Positions 18,017-25,814 of a stretch of DNA of 64,000 bases are shown one piece after another. The DNA is from Porphyromonas gingivicanis JCM 15907 (GTDB lineage Bacteria; Bacteroidota; Bacteroidia; Bacteroidales; Porphyromonadaceae). Position 1 is the first letter of the stretch; every line of letters starts with the position of its first letter. The stretch spans positions 248,001 to 312,000 of the forward strand of contig NZ_BAKX01000002.1 of the NCBI RefSeq assembly GCF_000614585.1. Reading direction: 5' to 3'. The notes below the pieces were generated by a model. The model saw only the letters and a program-made list of their open reading frames with translations. It had not been told where the DNA came from and searched no databases. Made by a program: the position numbers and the translations under genes.

Positions 18017-19753
18017 TTAGTGCTTAACGATAACAGGAACTACCTTGATAGCACCTTCTGCCTCTACTACGCGAACGAAATAGTTGCCATCGCTAAGAGC
18101 TACTGTGCTGAAGCGAGCCTTTCCTCCTTCGATACGAACAGACTCAATTTGGCGACCTGTTACATCGAAGAGAACAACAGTTGCTCGTTCTGCCGCTTCT
18201 ACGAAAAGTTCATTATTAGCCACCGTTGGGTATACTGCCACGTTCTCAGCTTCTGGGATAGCAGAAATACCTACTGTTCCGTCCAATGTTACGCTAAAGT
18301 TATCCAAGGAAATACCACTTCCTCCTTCTTGTTTGTTAGATTCGTGTACGAAAGCAAGAGTTACACGTTTTCCTTTAAACTTAGAAAGGTCAATTGTTTC
18401 AGCTTTCCATTGTCCCTGGCCAGCACCAGCAACTTTAGATGCTACGATTACTTCTGTAAAGTCTGCAGTATTGGTTGTTGAACCAGTAGAAGCCAACACT
18501 CTATACTGGTCTGGATCATTGCTAAAGAAAGCATTTGATGCGAAGAAGAGGGTTGGATTCTGTGCATCTGCAGGGATGTTTAGTGCCGGAGAAAGAAGCC
18601 AGTTGTTAGGAGTATGTACCTCTCCTCCAAACTGTATTCCATTTTGTCCTTGAGATGCACTTGTGGGGAAGAAGCTCCAAGATATGGCATGATAAGCCGT
18701 TTTATAACCAATTTTAGCACCTGGGTTGAGCTTCAAGCCTACGCGGTCAAGCATTGTCTTAACATTTTCCCAAGAGTATTTGTCGCCATCTACACTCAGA
18801 GTACGCCACTCGTTAGAGGGGAACCAGCCATCATCAAAGCCTGCTGCTACGGGGAATTTGGTCACATTGATATCCTTAACCTCGTATGCGCGTTCTGCAG
18901 TAGCAGTGCCAAATTGATTGGTTACAGCCAAAGTTACCTTGTAAGTACCAGGGTTAGCCCAGGTTACTTTAGGCTCACGTTCTGTAGAAGTTGTAACGTT
19001 AGCTCCTTCGAAAGTCCACTCGATCTTTGTTACATCAGACATCGAGCGATAGTCTGGTTTCCAAGCAACTTCTTCTCCTGTATAGGCAAAGTTAAGAGCC
19101 TGAAGCGACACTCCAGCAGGTTTTTCGTTAGGACTTGGTATAGAACTGAGAAAATCGTTCATCTTTTCCGTTTCAACACCAGCAAACTGTCCTACGATGA
19201 AAGGGAGACCAGATGTATATTGACCCGTAGGTGCAAGTATTACGAAAGTAGGCCATGCCTGTATGGTTATACCCAGCTTCCCAGCAAGTTTGGCATCGCT
19301 GATAACAGGATAAGGTACTTCTTCTGTGGTCCCATATTTCAAACTCCAGTTTTTGTTAGGGTCTGTTACCTTGTCCTTTTTACCCTCTCCTTCTACCCAA
19401 AGCACTACTAAATCTTGTCTTTGAGTTCCTTGTGGACCAAACTGCTCATAGAACTTTTCGAGCAATCCTTTTTGGTGAGCCATCCAGCAAGGACCACACC
19501 ATGTTGCAGAAAAATCAATAAACACCTTTTTCCCTGATTGGAGTAGTGCTTTAATGTCAATCTCATTTCCCTTGATGTCTTGAGTTTTGTAGCCATCAAG
19601 CTTCAAATCTTGCCATTGATAATCATCATAAGCACGAAGGGCACCTACCTCTTTTTGAAGGGCAAAAGGAACCGTCGTTTGCACTACTTCTTGAGCGAAG
19701 ATACCGCTCGAAAGAGTAAGCGCAGCTGCACATAAAGTAATTAATTTCTTCAT
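18017..19753 (-). CDS. Secreted thioredoxin / PKD / anchor-J protein with T9SS tail, copy 2
   Basis: 578 residues, same architecture as its neighbour: signal peptide (MKKLITLCAAALTLSSGIFA), thioredoxin domain with DFSATWCGPCWM (Cys86/Cys89, the classical CGPC), PKD-like domain (GTYKVTLAVTNQFGTATAE), anchor-J type domain (NNWLLSPALNIP, SLDNFSVTL) and T9SS tail (ENVAVYPTVANNELF). The active site is CGPC here and CNPC in copy 1, so redox potential may differ. They look like a tandem duplication that has diverged. Each has its own terminator and promoter element, so they may be regulated separately. Confidence 0.86.
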   Translation of the reverse strand: MKKLITLCAAALTLSSGIFAQEVVQTTVPFALQKEVGALRAYDDYQWQDLKLDGYKTQDIKGNEIDIKALLQSGKKVFIDFSATWCGPCWMAHQKGLLEKFYEQFGPQGTQRQDLVVLWVEGEGKKDKVTDPNKNWSLKYGTTEEVPYPVISDAKLAGKLGITIQAWPTFVILAPTGQYTSGLPFIVGQFAGVETEKMNDFLSSIPSPNEKPAGVSLQALNFAYTGEEVAWKPDYRSMSDVTKIEWTFEGANVTTSTEREPKVTWANPGTYKVTLAVTNQFGTATAERAYEVKDINVTKFPVAAGFDDGWFPSNEWRTLSVDGDKYSWENVKTMLDRVGLKLNPGAKIGYKTAYHAISWSFFPTSASQGQNGIQFGGEVHTPNNWLLSPALNIPADAQNPTLFFASNAFFSNDPDQYRVLASTGSTTNTADFTEVIVASKVAGAGQGQWKAETIDLSKFKGKRVTLAFVHESNKQEGGSGISLDNFSVTLDGTVGISAIPEAENVAVYPTVANNELFVEAAERATVVLFDVTGRQIESVRIEGGKARFSTVALSDGNYFVRVVEAEGAIKVVPVIVKH

Positions 19754-19841
19754 AGTGGTTTCTACGATTTATATATTAAACATTTTCTATTACGACTAAT
19801 AACCTCCTCCTTAATCCAAGAAAGAAGAAAGCTTACCGATG

Positions 19842-19849
19842 CAAATGTA
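19842..19849 (-). promoter_or_regulatory. -7 element of thioredoxin/T9SS copy 2
   Basis: TACATTTG on the minus strand, 88 bases upstream of the start; no consensus TTG at 19-21 bases. Confidence 0.45.
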
Positions 19850-19923
19850 GTAGTTTTTTTACAAGAATGGTGTTTTAGTCTGTTAAATATAGGGGTGTTC
19901 TCTGCCTTAAAGTGGTAATAAAT

Positions 19924-20688
19924 CTACAAGAAAATATAAAAGGGAGAGAGTAGCTGACGAGATAGAGAGCTGTATTCCCCCTCCTGAGTACGTAGAGTGA
20001 GTGAGGTTAAAGGGCAGAAAGGAGCTTCGGGATGCTGATATATCCACTCACTAAGCAAACGTTTGGGAGCTTTTCCCTCTACCGTAATCACTGCTGCTAG
20101 ACGGAAGGGTACAAAGCCGTCCGAAGTTGCTGCGGTGCGTAATGCCTCTAATTGGTCGTAAGGGGTAATCATAGCTAACTTTCCATTAGGTTTTAGTAGG
20201 CGAGATGCCCAGCCGAAAAGTTGGCGAGGTGCAAGTGTTGTAGTGTAACGAGCTTGCTTGCGTTCTTGCGAACGGGTAGCCACTCCTGAGGGAAAAAACG
20301 GAGGGTTGGAGATAATTAAATTAGCGGAATGAGAGGGTAGCATAGATACATACTTTGCAAAGTCGGCACGTACTATTGAGATGCGCTCTGCAAAAGGTGA
20401 AGCGAGTGCGTTGCTCCGTGCCATTTGGCTAGCCTTTTCTTCAATTTCCACCCCTAAGAGTTGAGCTGAAGGATAGCGTTGTGCCAACATCAAGGTAAGT
20501 AACCCTGTGCCTGTACCCACGTCAATAATCATAGGAGGGTCAAGGGACGAAGGCATGGAAGATACCATATCTTTCGAATGAAGCGTTGCCCAACTGCCTA
20601 ACAATACTCCATCTGTACTGATACGCATACCACACCCCTCTTGTCGAAGAGTAAACTCTTTGAAGTGCATTATATCTCTCCCTGCCAT
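19924..20688 (-). CDS. trmN6: tRNA1(Val) adenine-37 N6-methyltransferase
   Basis: SAM-dependent methyltransferase of the YfiC/TrmN6 family. The start MAGRDIMHFKEFTLRQEGCG may in fact be the second Met (MHFKEF). It shows MRISTDGVLLGSWA, SAM motif I (IIDVGTGTGLLTLMLA), and the catalytic NPPFFPSG motif typical of N6-adenine methylation. Length (248-254) fits. A TATCTTTG element lies at 20732-20739 on the minus strand. No frameshift. Confidence 0.88.
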   Translation of the reverse strand: MAGRDIMHFKEFTLRQEGCGMRISTDGVLLGSWATLHSKDMVSSMPSSLDPPMIIDVGTGTGLLTLMLAQRYPSAQLLGVEIEEKASQMARSNALASPFAERISIVRADFAKYVSMLPSHSANLIISNPPFFPSGVATRSQERKQARYTTTLAPRQLFGWASRLLKPNGKLAMITPYDQLEALRTAATSDGFVPFRLAAVITVEGKAPKRLLSEWIYQHPEAPFCPLTSLTLRTQEGEYSSLSRQLLSPFYIFL

Positions 20689-20926
20689 ATTTTATATAGC
20701 CCCTGACAAAAAAGCCTCTATTATCACATTGCAAAGATATATAGCTTTCTCACAAGGGTGTAATTGGATTATGGATTATAAGAGCGCATTTCGAGCTATT
20801 TAGCTATCTCTGTGCCTATCTTGAAATGAAGGAGTGCAAAAGAAAAGTGTCATAATTCATTAGAATTACAACACTTGTATCGTTGGTCTCAACTGCTCTA
20901 AAAGATTACTCACAGAGTCTTTACTG

Positions 20927-21012
20927 CGGAAGCGGGGGATTCGAACCCCCGGTACGGTTACCCGTACGACAGTTTAGCAAACTGTTGGTTTCAGCCACTC
21001 ACCCACACTTCC
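20927..21012 (-). tRNA. tRNA-Ser (anticodon GCT)
   Basis: 86 bases with a long variable arm (CGTACGGGTAACCGTAC), as in class II tRNAs. Acceptor GGAAGTG pairs with CGCTTCC (one G-T pair), the anticodon stem ACAGT/ACTGT holds TTGCTAA with anticodon GCT, and the T-arm is GGGGGTTCGAATCCCCC. Full CCA is not encoded. Confidence 0.96.
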
Positions 21013-21040
21013 AATATCCTTGGAGGATTTTTGACCACCG

Positions 21041-21070
21041 CAAAGATAATAGTTCTTTTTGAATTGGCAA
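21041..21070 (-). promoter_or_regulatory. tRNA-Ser promoter
   Basis: Minus-strand TTG (21068-21070), a 19-base spacer and TATCTTTG (21041-21048): a near-perfect Bacteroidetes promoter. Confidence 0.75.
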
Positions 21071-21182
21071 TATATGGAGTTGTTGTTGATTTCGATTGAA
21101 CTTGTTGAAATAGCTAACGAAGAAGATATTTTTATGAGGTGTTAAATAAGGAGATGTATTTTTATTAATTATGAAGATTTTG

Positions 21183-21190
21183 TACCTTTG
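21183..21190 (+). promoter_or_regulatory. -7 element of the 6S-like RNA
   Basis: TACCTTTG directly upstream of the structured RNA; the -33 region is only T-rich. Confidence 0.5.
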
Positions 21191-21194
21191 TTGC

Positions 21195-21415
21195 GGCGGG
21201 ATTAATACCCTCGTCTGTTTTTATTTTTACAAGGAAGCGTTGCTTCATTCTTTCGACAGTGAATCCTGAGAAAATTCAAGAAAGGAAGAATGCTGTGGCG
21301 GCTTCCCACGTTTATAGGCGTGGGGGCTGTGTTGTGTCATTCTTTTTTCTAAGGCCTTTCTCAGGAGCCTACTGTCAGAGTGTGATGTCAATACGACCTC
21401 ACGCTTTCTTTTTTA
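21195..21415 (+). ncRNA. ssrS: Probable 6S RNA
   Basis: No open frame, but a long rod-like fold can be drawn by eye. A closing stem (21233-21240 with 21401-21408) is followed by GACAGT (21255-21260) with ACTGTC (21371-21376), and CCTGAGAAA (21265-21273) with TTTCTCAGG (21357-21365). After an unpaired central bubble come AAGAATG (21286-21292) with CATTCTT (21338-21344) and an apical hairpin CCCACG/CGTGGG. It ends in a T-run (21409-21414). A long hairpin with a central bubble is the hallmark of 6S RNA, which binds RNA polymerase holoenzyme. The 5' end is uncertain; the mature RNA may begin near 21231. Confidence 0.65.
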
Positions 21416-21591
21416 TAAAACAATAGTTTCCGCGAGAGAGCCTGCGGTACAGGTTATCGATATTTGGAATAGGAGATTAACTTTTTCTCTTACTATATTT
21501 TTGTTTGCCTTTCGTTCATATTGAGAGAGAGGGATGATGATTGGTAGAGAGAACTGCGAGAAGAAAGAATTTACGATAAATCAATATTGTT

Positions 21592-22083
21592 ATGAAGAAG
21601 TACATTTTATCTTTTTTGTTGGTGCTCGTCTTAGCGAGTTCAGTACAAGTATTACATGGCTATAATCAGCCCCTTCAGGAAACATCAATGGCGTTTGATA
21701 AGCAGAGGTATCTACGACGTACCTATGGGGGAATTTTGAAAACGGCAACTTCACGGATGGCTCAGCATCTTATGGGTGAGATTGCTCCACAGAGCGGTAA
21801 AGAACTTCGTTATAAGGTCTATTTAGAACAGATTGCGTATGATGAAAAAGAAAATTGTGTTGCAGCTAATGTTTACATTACTTGGCAAGCAAGAGATTGG
21901 TTTAGCAATGTCCCCTATGGAGAGTGTCAGATACAGGGAACCATCTATGTCTATATACCGATGAGAAATATAGATAATACTAAAGTTTATCTTGATGTAG
22001 CATCTTACAATGAACACCTTAGTAGGGTGTCAAAGCCTCAACATATAAGAAGTTTAGAGTCAGGTGTCATAATAAATATTTAA
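21592..22083 (+). CDS. Small exported protein of unknown function
   Basis: 163 residues with a clear signal peptide (MKKYILSFLLVLVLASSVQV, then LHG). The mature part has alternating beta-type stretches (LRYKVYLEQIAYDEKEN, CVAANVYITWQARDW) and no motif I recognise. It lies 36 bases ahead of a SIMPL-domain gene and is probably co-transcribed, so a shared envelope role is likely but not specified. A TATTTTTG element at 21496-21503 may be its promoter. Confidence 0.75.
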   Translation: MKKYILSFLLVLVLASSVQVLHGYNQPLQETSMAFDKQRYLRRTYGGILKTATSRMAQHLMGEIAPQSGKELRYKVYLEQIAYDEKENCVAANVYITWQARDWFSNVPYGECQIQGTIYVYIPMRNIDNTKVYLDVASYNEHLSRVSKPQHIRSLESGVIINI

Positions 22084-22119
22084 GTTTGGTGTCTAAAAAC
22101 TTAAATAAATATATTACTT

Positions 22120-22845
22120 ATGAGTAAGAATTCGATTATTACAACTATTGCCGTATGTGTGGCTATTATTGTAGGTGCATGGTTCATTGGCAGGGGAATA
22201 AAGCATTTTAGAGAGGGGTACGCCAAAATTTCCGTTACGGGGGCTTGTGAGCGTAACATTGTAAGTGACCTAATCGTCTGGAAGCTCTCTTTCAACAGCA
22301 GAACGCGTAGCACTCAAGATGCCTTTATGAAGATAGAAAAGGATACAAAGATTATCGTTGATTATCTCAAAGAGCAGGGTATTGCTCCAGAAGAGATTGT
22401 CGTAAGACCTGTCTCGATAGCAGAGGATATTCAAACTGTTTGGGAGACAGGTAAAAGAACATCGTATGGTTATGTCGGTTTGCGTACTATTGAGGTAAAA
22501 TCTGCCGAGGTGTCAAATGTCGAGCGCGCTTATCAAAACATATCAGATCTTTACAATCAAGGGGTGGACTTAGCATCTGAAACCCCCAATTACTACTATA
22601 CCAAGCTGAATGAACTCAAGATGGAGATGTTACGAGAGGCTTCTGCCGATGCTCGAGAACGTGCACTCACTATTGCAGAGGGTAGTGGTAGTTCTTTGGG
22701 CAAGGCTATATCCTCTTCTATGGGTGTATTCCAAATAGTAGCACTTCACGGAAATGATGAATATAGTTGGGGCGGTACACTCAATACTAAGAGTAGGGAG
22801 AAAACGGCAACTATTACTGTCAAAACTGTTTATAAGTTGCAGTAA
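22120..22845 (+). CDS. SIMPL-domain (DUF541) membrane-anchored protein
   Basis: 241 residues. An N-terminal membrane helix (IITTIAVCVAIIVGAWFIG) anchors a periplasmic SIMPL domain, recognised by ISVTGACERNIVSDLIVW at the start, the middle segment QGIAPEEIVVRPVSI, and the tail KTATITVKTVYKLQ. SIMPL/YggE proteins are linked to envelope or oxidative stress, but the molecular role is unsettled. Paired with the preceding small exported protein. Confidence 0.85.
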   Translation: MSKNSIITTIAVCVAIIVGAWFIGRGIKHFREGYAKISVTGACERNIVSDLIVWKLSFNSRTRSTQDAFMKIEKDTKIIVDYLKEQGIAPEEIVVRPVSIAEDIQTVWETGKRTSYGYVGLRTIEVKSAEVSNVERAYQNISDLYNQGVDLASETPNYYYTKLNELKMEMLREASADARERALTIAEGSGSSLGKAISSSMGVFQIVALHGNDEYSWGGTLNTKSREKTATITVKTVYKLQ

Positions 22846-22981
22846 AGATGTATTCTTTTTTGAGTGAAAACACTTCATTGAGAGCTGTTTTTTTAGTTTC
22901 TTAAAAGAGAACAAGTCTTCGAGGAGTAGAGTTCCCCGAACGCTTTCGATTAGGAGACTGTGCGAAATGCTCTTATTAAAA

Positions 22982-23016
22982 GTCAGGTTACCCCTATTAG
23001 GTAGCCTGATTTTTTA
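22982..23016 (+). terminator. Terminator after the SIMPL gene
   Basis: GTCAGGTTACC and GGTAGCCTGAT pair around a short loop, followed by TTTTTT. Confidence 0.8.
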
Positions 23017-23080
23017 TGAGGTATTCTGAATTTCTGTTGAAAACAAACTTTTGTACACTATCCATAGTGCCTTTCCGAAA

Positions 23081-23160
23081 GGTATAATGGTTGTTCGCAA
23101 AAGGTTCGATAGTTTTGTTCCTAACCATCTGTGTGAACTTTCGAAAGCATTAACCCTTTT
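23081..23160 (+). repeat. Dispersed intergenic repeat, copy B (with an inverted half)
   Basis: A unit at 23123 onward (AACCATCTGTGTGAACTTTC) resembles the 22-base units at 53.95 kb, and 23142-23160 is identical to 6421-6439. The left half (GGTATAATGGTTG, shared with 40966-40978) is in the opposite orientation. The region 22846-23309 holds no gene. Confidence 0.6.
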
Positions 23161-23309
23161 GAAGAAGGTATTAGTTGGCTTCCGCCTCCTCTGAAATACT
23201 CTTCTAAGAGCCGATTTGCTTTTTGCTCTAAGAAACTCATCGAAGTCAAGAGGATAGAGTGGTTGAATACTGAACTTTTTTATTTGATATACCTGTTGTA
23301 CTGTACAGC

Positions 23310-23900
23310 CTAAATTCTTGAATGTACAGAACGCAACCAATATCGTACCAGCTCACTCCCGTAGGGGCTAAGGTAGCTTTCGGGATGGAACTGAACTGCA
23401 TATATGGGAAGAGCCTTGTGTCGGAGTGCCATAATGGTACCATCACTTTCGGCATAGGCTATCACTTGAAGTTCTTTGGGGAACGACTGCTCATCTACGA
23501 CCCAAGAGTGATAACGTCCGATGCAACTCTCTATGGGGAATGCCTTAAACCATACCTCCTCGGCATTTGCCAATCGTAAACGATCGGCATGACCATGTAA
23601 TGGACGAGATAGTTGGCGCAATGAGCCTCCGAAGAAACATGCTAAAGCTTGAAGCCCCAAGCAGACACCCATTATAGGCATACAGCGGTAGGTGTGCTCT
23701 ATTAGTTCACTGAGTCCATCCATTTCAGTAGGGTGGCCTGGTCCGGGGGAGAGTAACAGCGCATCGAAACGATCTAAACAGACTCCTCTGCACTGTTCGA
23801 TAGGATAGACTTCGTAACTACACCCCGAGGTGCTGCGTACAATCTCTATAAGATTATAGACAAAGGAGTCGTGACAGTTTGCAACTAATATATGCGCCAT
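23310..23900 (-). CDS. pabA: Glutamine amidotransferase, aminodeoxychorismate/anthranilate synthase component II
   Basis: Supplies ammonia from glutamine to its synthase partner. I chose MAHILVANCHDSFVYNLIEI at 23900 (196 residues), the usual start. The class I amidotransferase triad is visible: Cys in PIMGVCLGLQALA, His and Glu in AVQFHPESYLSPYG. LLLSPGPGHP is the oxyanion loop. It is divergent from pabB-pabC and no trp genes are near, so a folate role is favoured over tryptophan. Confidence 0.87.
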   Translation of the reverse strand: MAHILVANCHDSFVYNLIEIVRSTSGCSYEVYPIEQCRGVCLDRFDALLLSPGPGHPTEMDGLSELIEHTYRCMPIMGVCLGLQALACFFGGSLRQLSRPLHGHADRLRLANAEEVWFKAFPIESCIGRYHSWVVDEQSFPKELQVIAYAESDGTIMALRHKALPIYAVQFHPESYLSPYGSELVRYWLRSVHSRI

Positions 23901-23920
23901 AAGTGCAAGCAAAGTTATAG

Positions 23921-23928
23921 TATATTTG
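23921..23928 (+). promoter_or_regulatory. -7 element for pabB
   Basis: TATATTTG in the divergent pabA/pabB gap, 61 bases before pabB; the upstream box is not clear. Confidence 0.4.
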
Positions 23929-23989
23929 TCGAGCAATTGGTATTTCCCCTATCGAAAATACCATGCAGTAGAAAAGAAACTATAATAGT

Positions 23990-25003
23990 ATGGAAAAGGT
24001 ACATGTGTCGGAAGAGGTCCGTAGCGTATTTGAAAGCATGAATAAATTAGGGGCGTCGGGTACGCCCTATCTTTTTGCCGTAGACTATGCCTTACAGCAG
24101 GGGTTTATCTTGCCCCATCCTCTGCAGCAGAACGATATATTTTTTCAAGTAGGAGCTATTAGTAATGGTCTTCCTTGCCCTCAAGAGGAAGAAAGAACTT
24201 ATGCTACTGAGGAGATGCTTCAGCTACATCCCATCTCTTATAGTGCCTATCTACGTAAATATCAGCGTATAGAAAAAGCATTACAACGAGGCGACTCCTT
24301 TCTTGCCAATCTAACCCTTAAAACGCCCATTGTTACCCCTTTCTCTCTGGAACAAATCTACCGAAGGGCTTCTGCTCCCTATAAATTGCTTCTCCGTGAC
24401 CGCTTTGTCTGTTTTTCGCCTGAGCGTTTTGTGGCAATCTCTGAGGGAGGTAAAAGAATTGAAACCTGCCCCATGAAGGGTACGATAGATGCCTCTCTTC
24501 CCGATGCTGAAGAGGTCATACGCAATGATTATAAGGAAACAGCCGAACACTATACTATTGTCGATCTTATGCGCAACGACTTGGCGCGCATAGGGACTAA
24601 TGTGCGGGTCGAAGAGTTTCGCTATATCGACCGAGTTGCTACATTGCGAGGCGAGTTACTACAGGTCAGTTCGCGTATTGTTGCAGATCTTTCAGACAAT
24701 GCTTTAGAGCATTTGGGCGATATATTTCAGGCATTACTCCCCGCAGGCTCTATATCGGGAGCTCCGAAGCAAGCGACCCTTGAAGCCATCCATGAGGCAG
24801 AGCAGGAGAGTCGGGGGTACTATACGGGAGTTTTCGGCTATTTCGATGGCTCTTCTGTCGATTCGGGCGTTCTTATTCGTTTTATCGAAAAGGATGAGAA
24901 GGGGGATACCTTCTTCCGAAGTGGCGGAGGGATTACCATCAATAGTTCCCCAAAAGAGGAGTATGAAGAGGTTATTCAGAAGATTTACCTTCCTTTTCAT
25001 TAA
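23990..25003 (+). CDS. pabB: Aminodeoxychorismate synthase component I
   Basis: Chorismate-utilising enzyme that makes 4-amino-4-deoxychorismate for folate. 337 residues, shorter at the N-terminus than E. coli PabB as in other Bacteroidales. Conserved segments: PFSLEQIYRRASAPYKLLLR, FSPERFVAI, TCPMKGTIDAS, TIVDLMRNDLARIG, SGAPKQATLEAIHEAE, GYYTGVFGYFDGSSVDSGV and FRSGGGITINSSP. It pairs with pabA (divergent) and precedes pabC by 45 bases. Confidence 0.92.
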   Translation: MEKVHVSEEVRSVFESMNKLGASGTPYLFAVDYALQQGFILPHPLQQNDIFFQVGAISNGLPCPQEEERTYATEEMLQLHPISYSAYLRKYQRIEKALQRGDSFLANLTLKTPIVTPFSLEQIYRRASAPYKLLLRDRFVCFSPERFVAISEGGKRIETCPMKGTIDASLPDAEEVIRNDYKETAEHYTIVDLMRNDLARIGTNVRVEEFRYIDRVATLRGELLQVSSRIVADLSDNALEHLGDIFQALLPAGSISGAPKQATLEAIHEAEQESRGYYTGVFGYFDGSSVDSGVLIRFIEKDEKGDTFFRSGGGITINSSPKEEYEEVIQKIYLPFH

Positions 25004-25048
25004 CGAATCTTTTCTCTCATACCTTTGTTCTTACAATTAATTTTCTTT

Positions 25049-25696
25049 ATGAAAACAGGTTCCCCGACAGAGTACCCCTTCTTCGAGAGCATTGCCTTAA
25101 GGGGAGGAGTTCCTCAATTACTCTCTCTACATCAAGCTCGTGTGGAGCGCACTCTTAGAGACCATATGCTCCCTTTTATACAGTTGCCCGATTTAGAGGA
25201 GTTATGCCCTGATGACTGTCGAGAAGGATTGACTAAGTGTCGCGTAGTTTATAGAGAAAAGATAGAGCAGATTTCTTTCATTCCTTATCAGCAGAAGATC
25301 ATCAAAAGTCTCTCGTTAGCCCCCCTGAAGCCCTCCCATACTTATTTTTATAAGAGTACCAATCGTGCTTTTTTAGAGCTATTGTTAGCTCATGCAGGAG
25401 CTGATGAGGTGATTTTTTTTGACCATAATGGGTTTGTTACCGATAGTAGTTACACTAATCTACTCTTTCTCCAAGGAGATATCTATTACACCCCTTCTAC
25501 TCCTCTTTTAGAGGGTGTGCAAAGAACCCATCTGCTCGCATCTAAGAAGATAGAGGAGCGCCAGATAAAACTCGAAGACTTGTCTCTCTATTCTCATGTT
25601 GGATTTATCAATGCAATGATGCCTTTGGAAGAGATGCCTCTTTTTCCGATAGAGTCTATTGAACCATTACGGAGCTATCTTGTCAAGGAGAGATAG
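25049..25696 (+). CDS. pabC: Aminodeoxychorismate lyase (class IV aminotransferase fold)
   Basis: Releases p-aminobenzoate and pyruvate from aminodeoxychorismate using PLP. I chose ATG 25049 (MKTGSPTEYPFFESIALRGG), 215 residues. Fold IV features: HQARVERTLRDHM near the start, the presumed PLP Lys in YFYKSTNRAF, and GFVTDSSYTNLLFL with TPLLEGVQRTHLL. Smaller than E. coli PabC. Position straight after pabB supports the role; a generic branched-chain-type aminotransferase is less likely. A TACCTTTG at 25020 could give it its own promoter. Confidence 0.8.
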   Translation: MKTGSPTEYPFFESIALRGGVPQLLSLHQARVERTLRDHMLPFIQLPDLEELCPDDCREGLTKCRVVYREKIEQISFIPYQQKIIKSLSLAPLKPSHTYFYKSTNRAFLELLLAHAGADEVIFFDHNGFVTDSSYTNLLFLQGDIYYTPSTPLLEGVQRTHLLASKKIEERQIKLEDLSLYSHVGFINAMMPLEEMPLFPIESIEPLRSYLVKER

Positions 25697-25713
25697 TATT
25701 GCAAGGAAGAAAT

Positions 25714-25758
25714 AAAAAAGGGCTGTGTCAAAATATATTTTGAGAACAGCCCCCTTTT
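25714..25758. terminator. Bidirectional terminator between pabC and the Ig-like gene
   Basis: AAAAAAGGGCTGT and ACAGCCCCCTTTT flank an inner TCAAAATATATTTTGA palindrome, giving a long stem usable on both strands between two convergent genes. Confidence 0.75.
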
Positions 25759-25814
25759 GGATTTTTAGAGTGTATAATATGCAGGACCTAAAAAGGTCGT
25801 TTGCATGGGTTTCT

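Noticed and set aside
21195-21415. SRP RNA, tmRNA or RNase P RNA
   Set aside because: The conserved signature loops of these RNAs are not visible; the single long rod with a central bubble fits 6S better.
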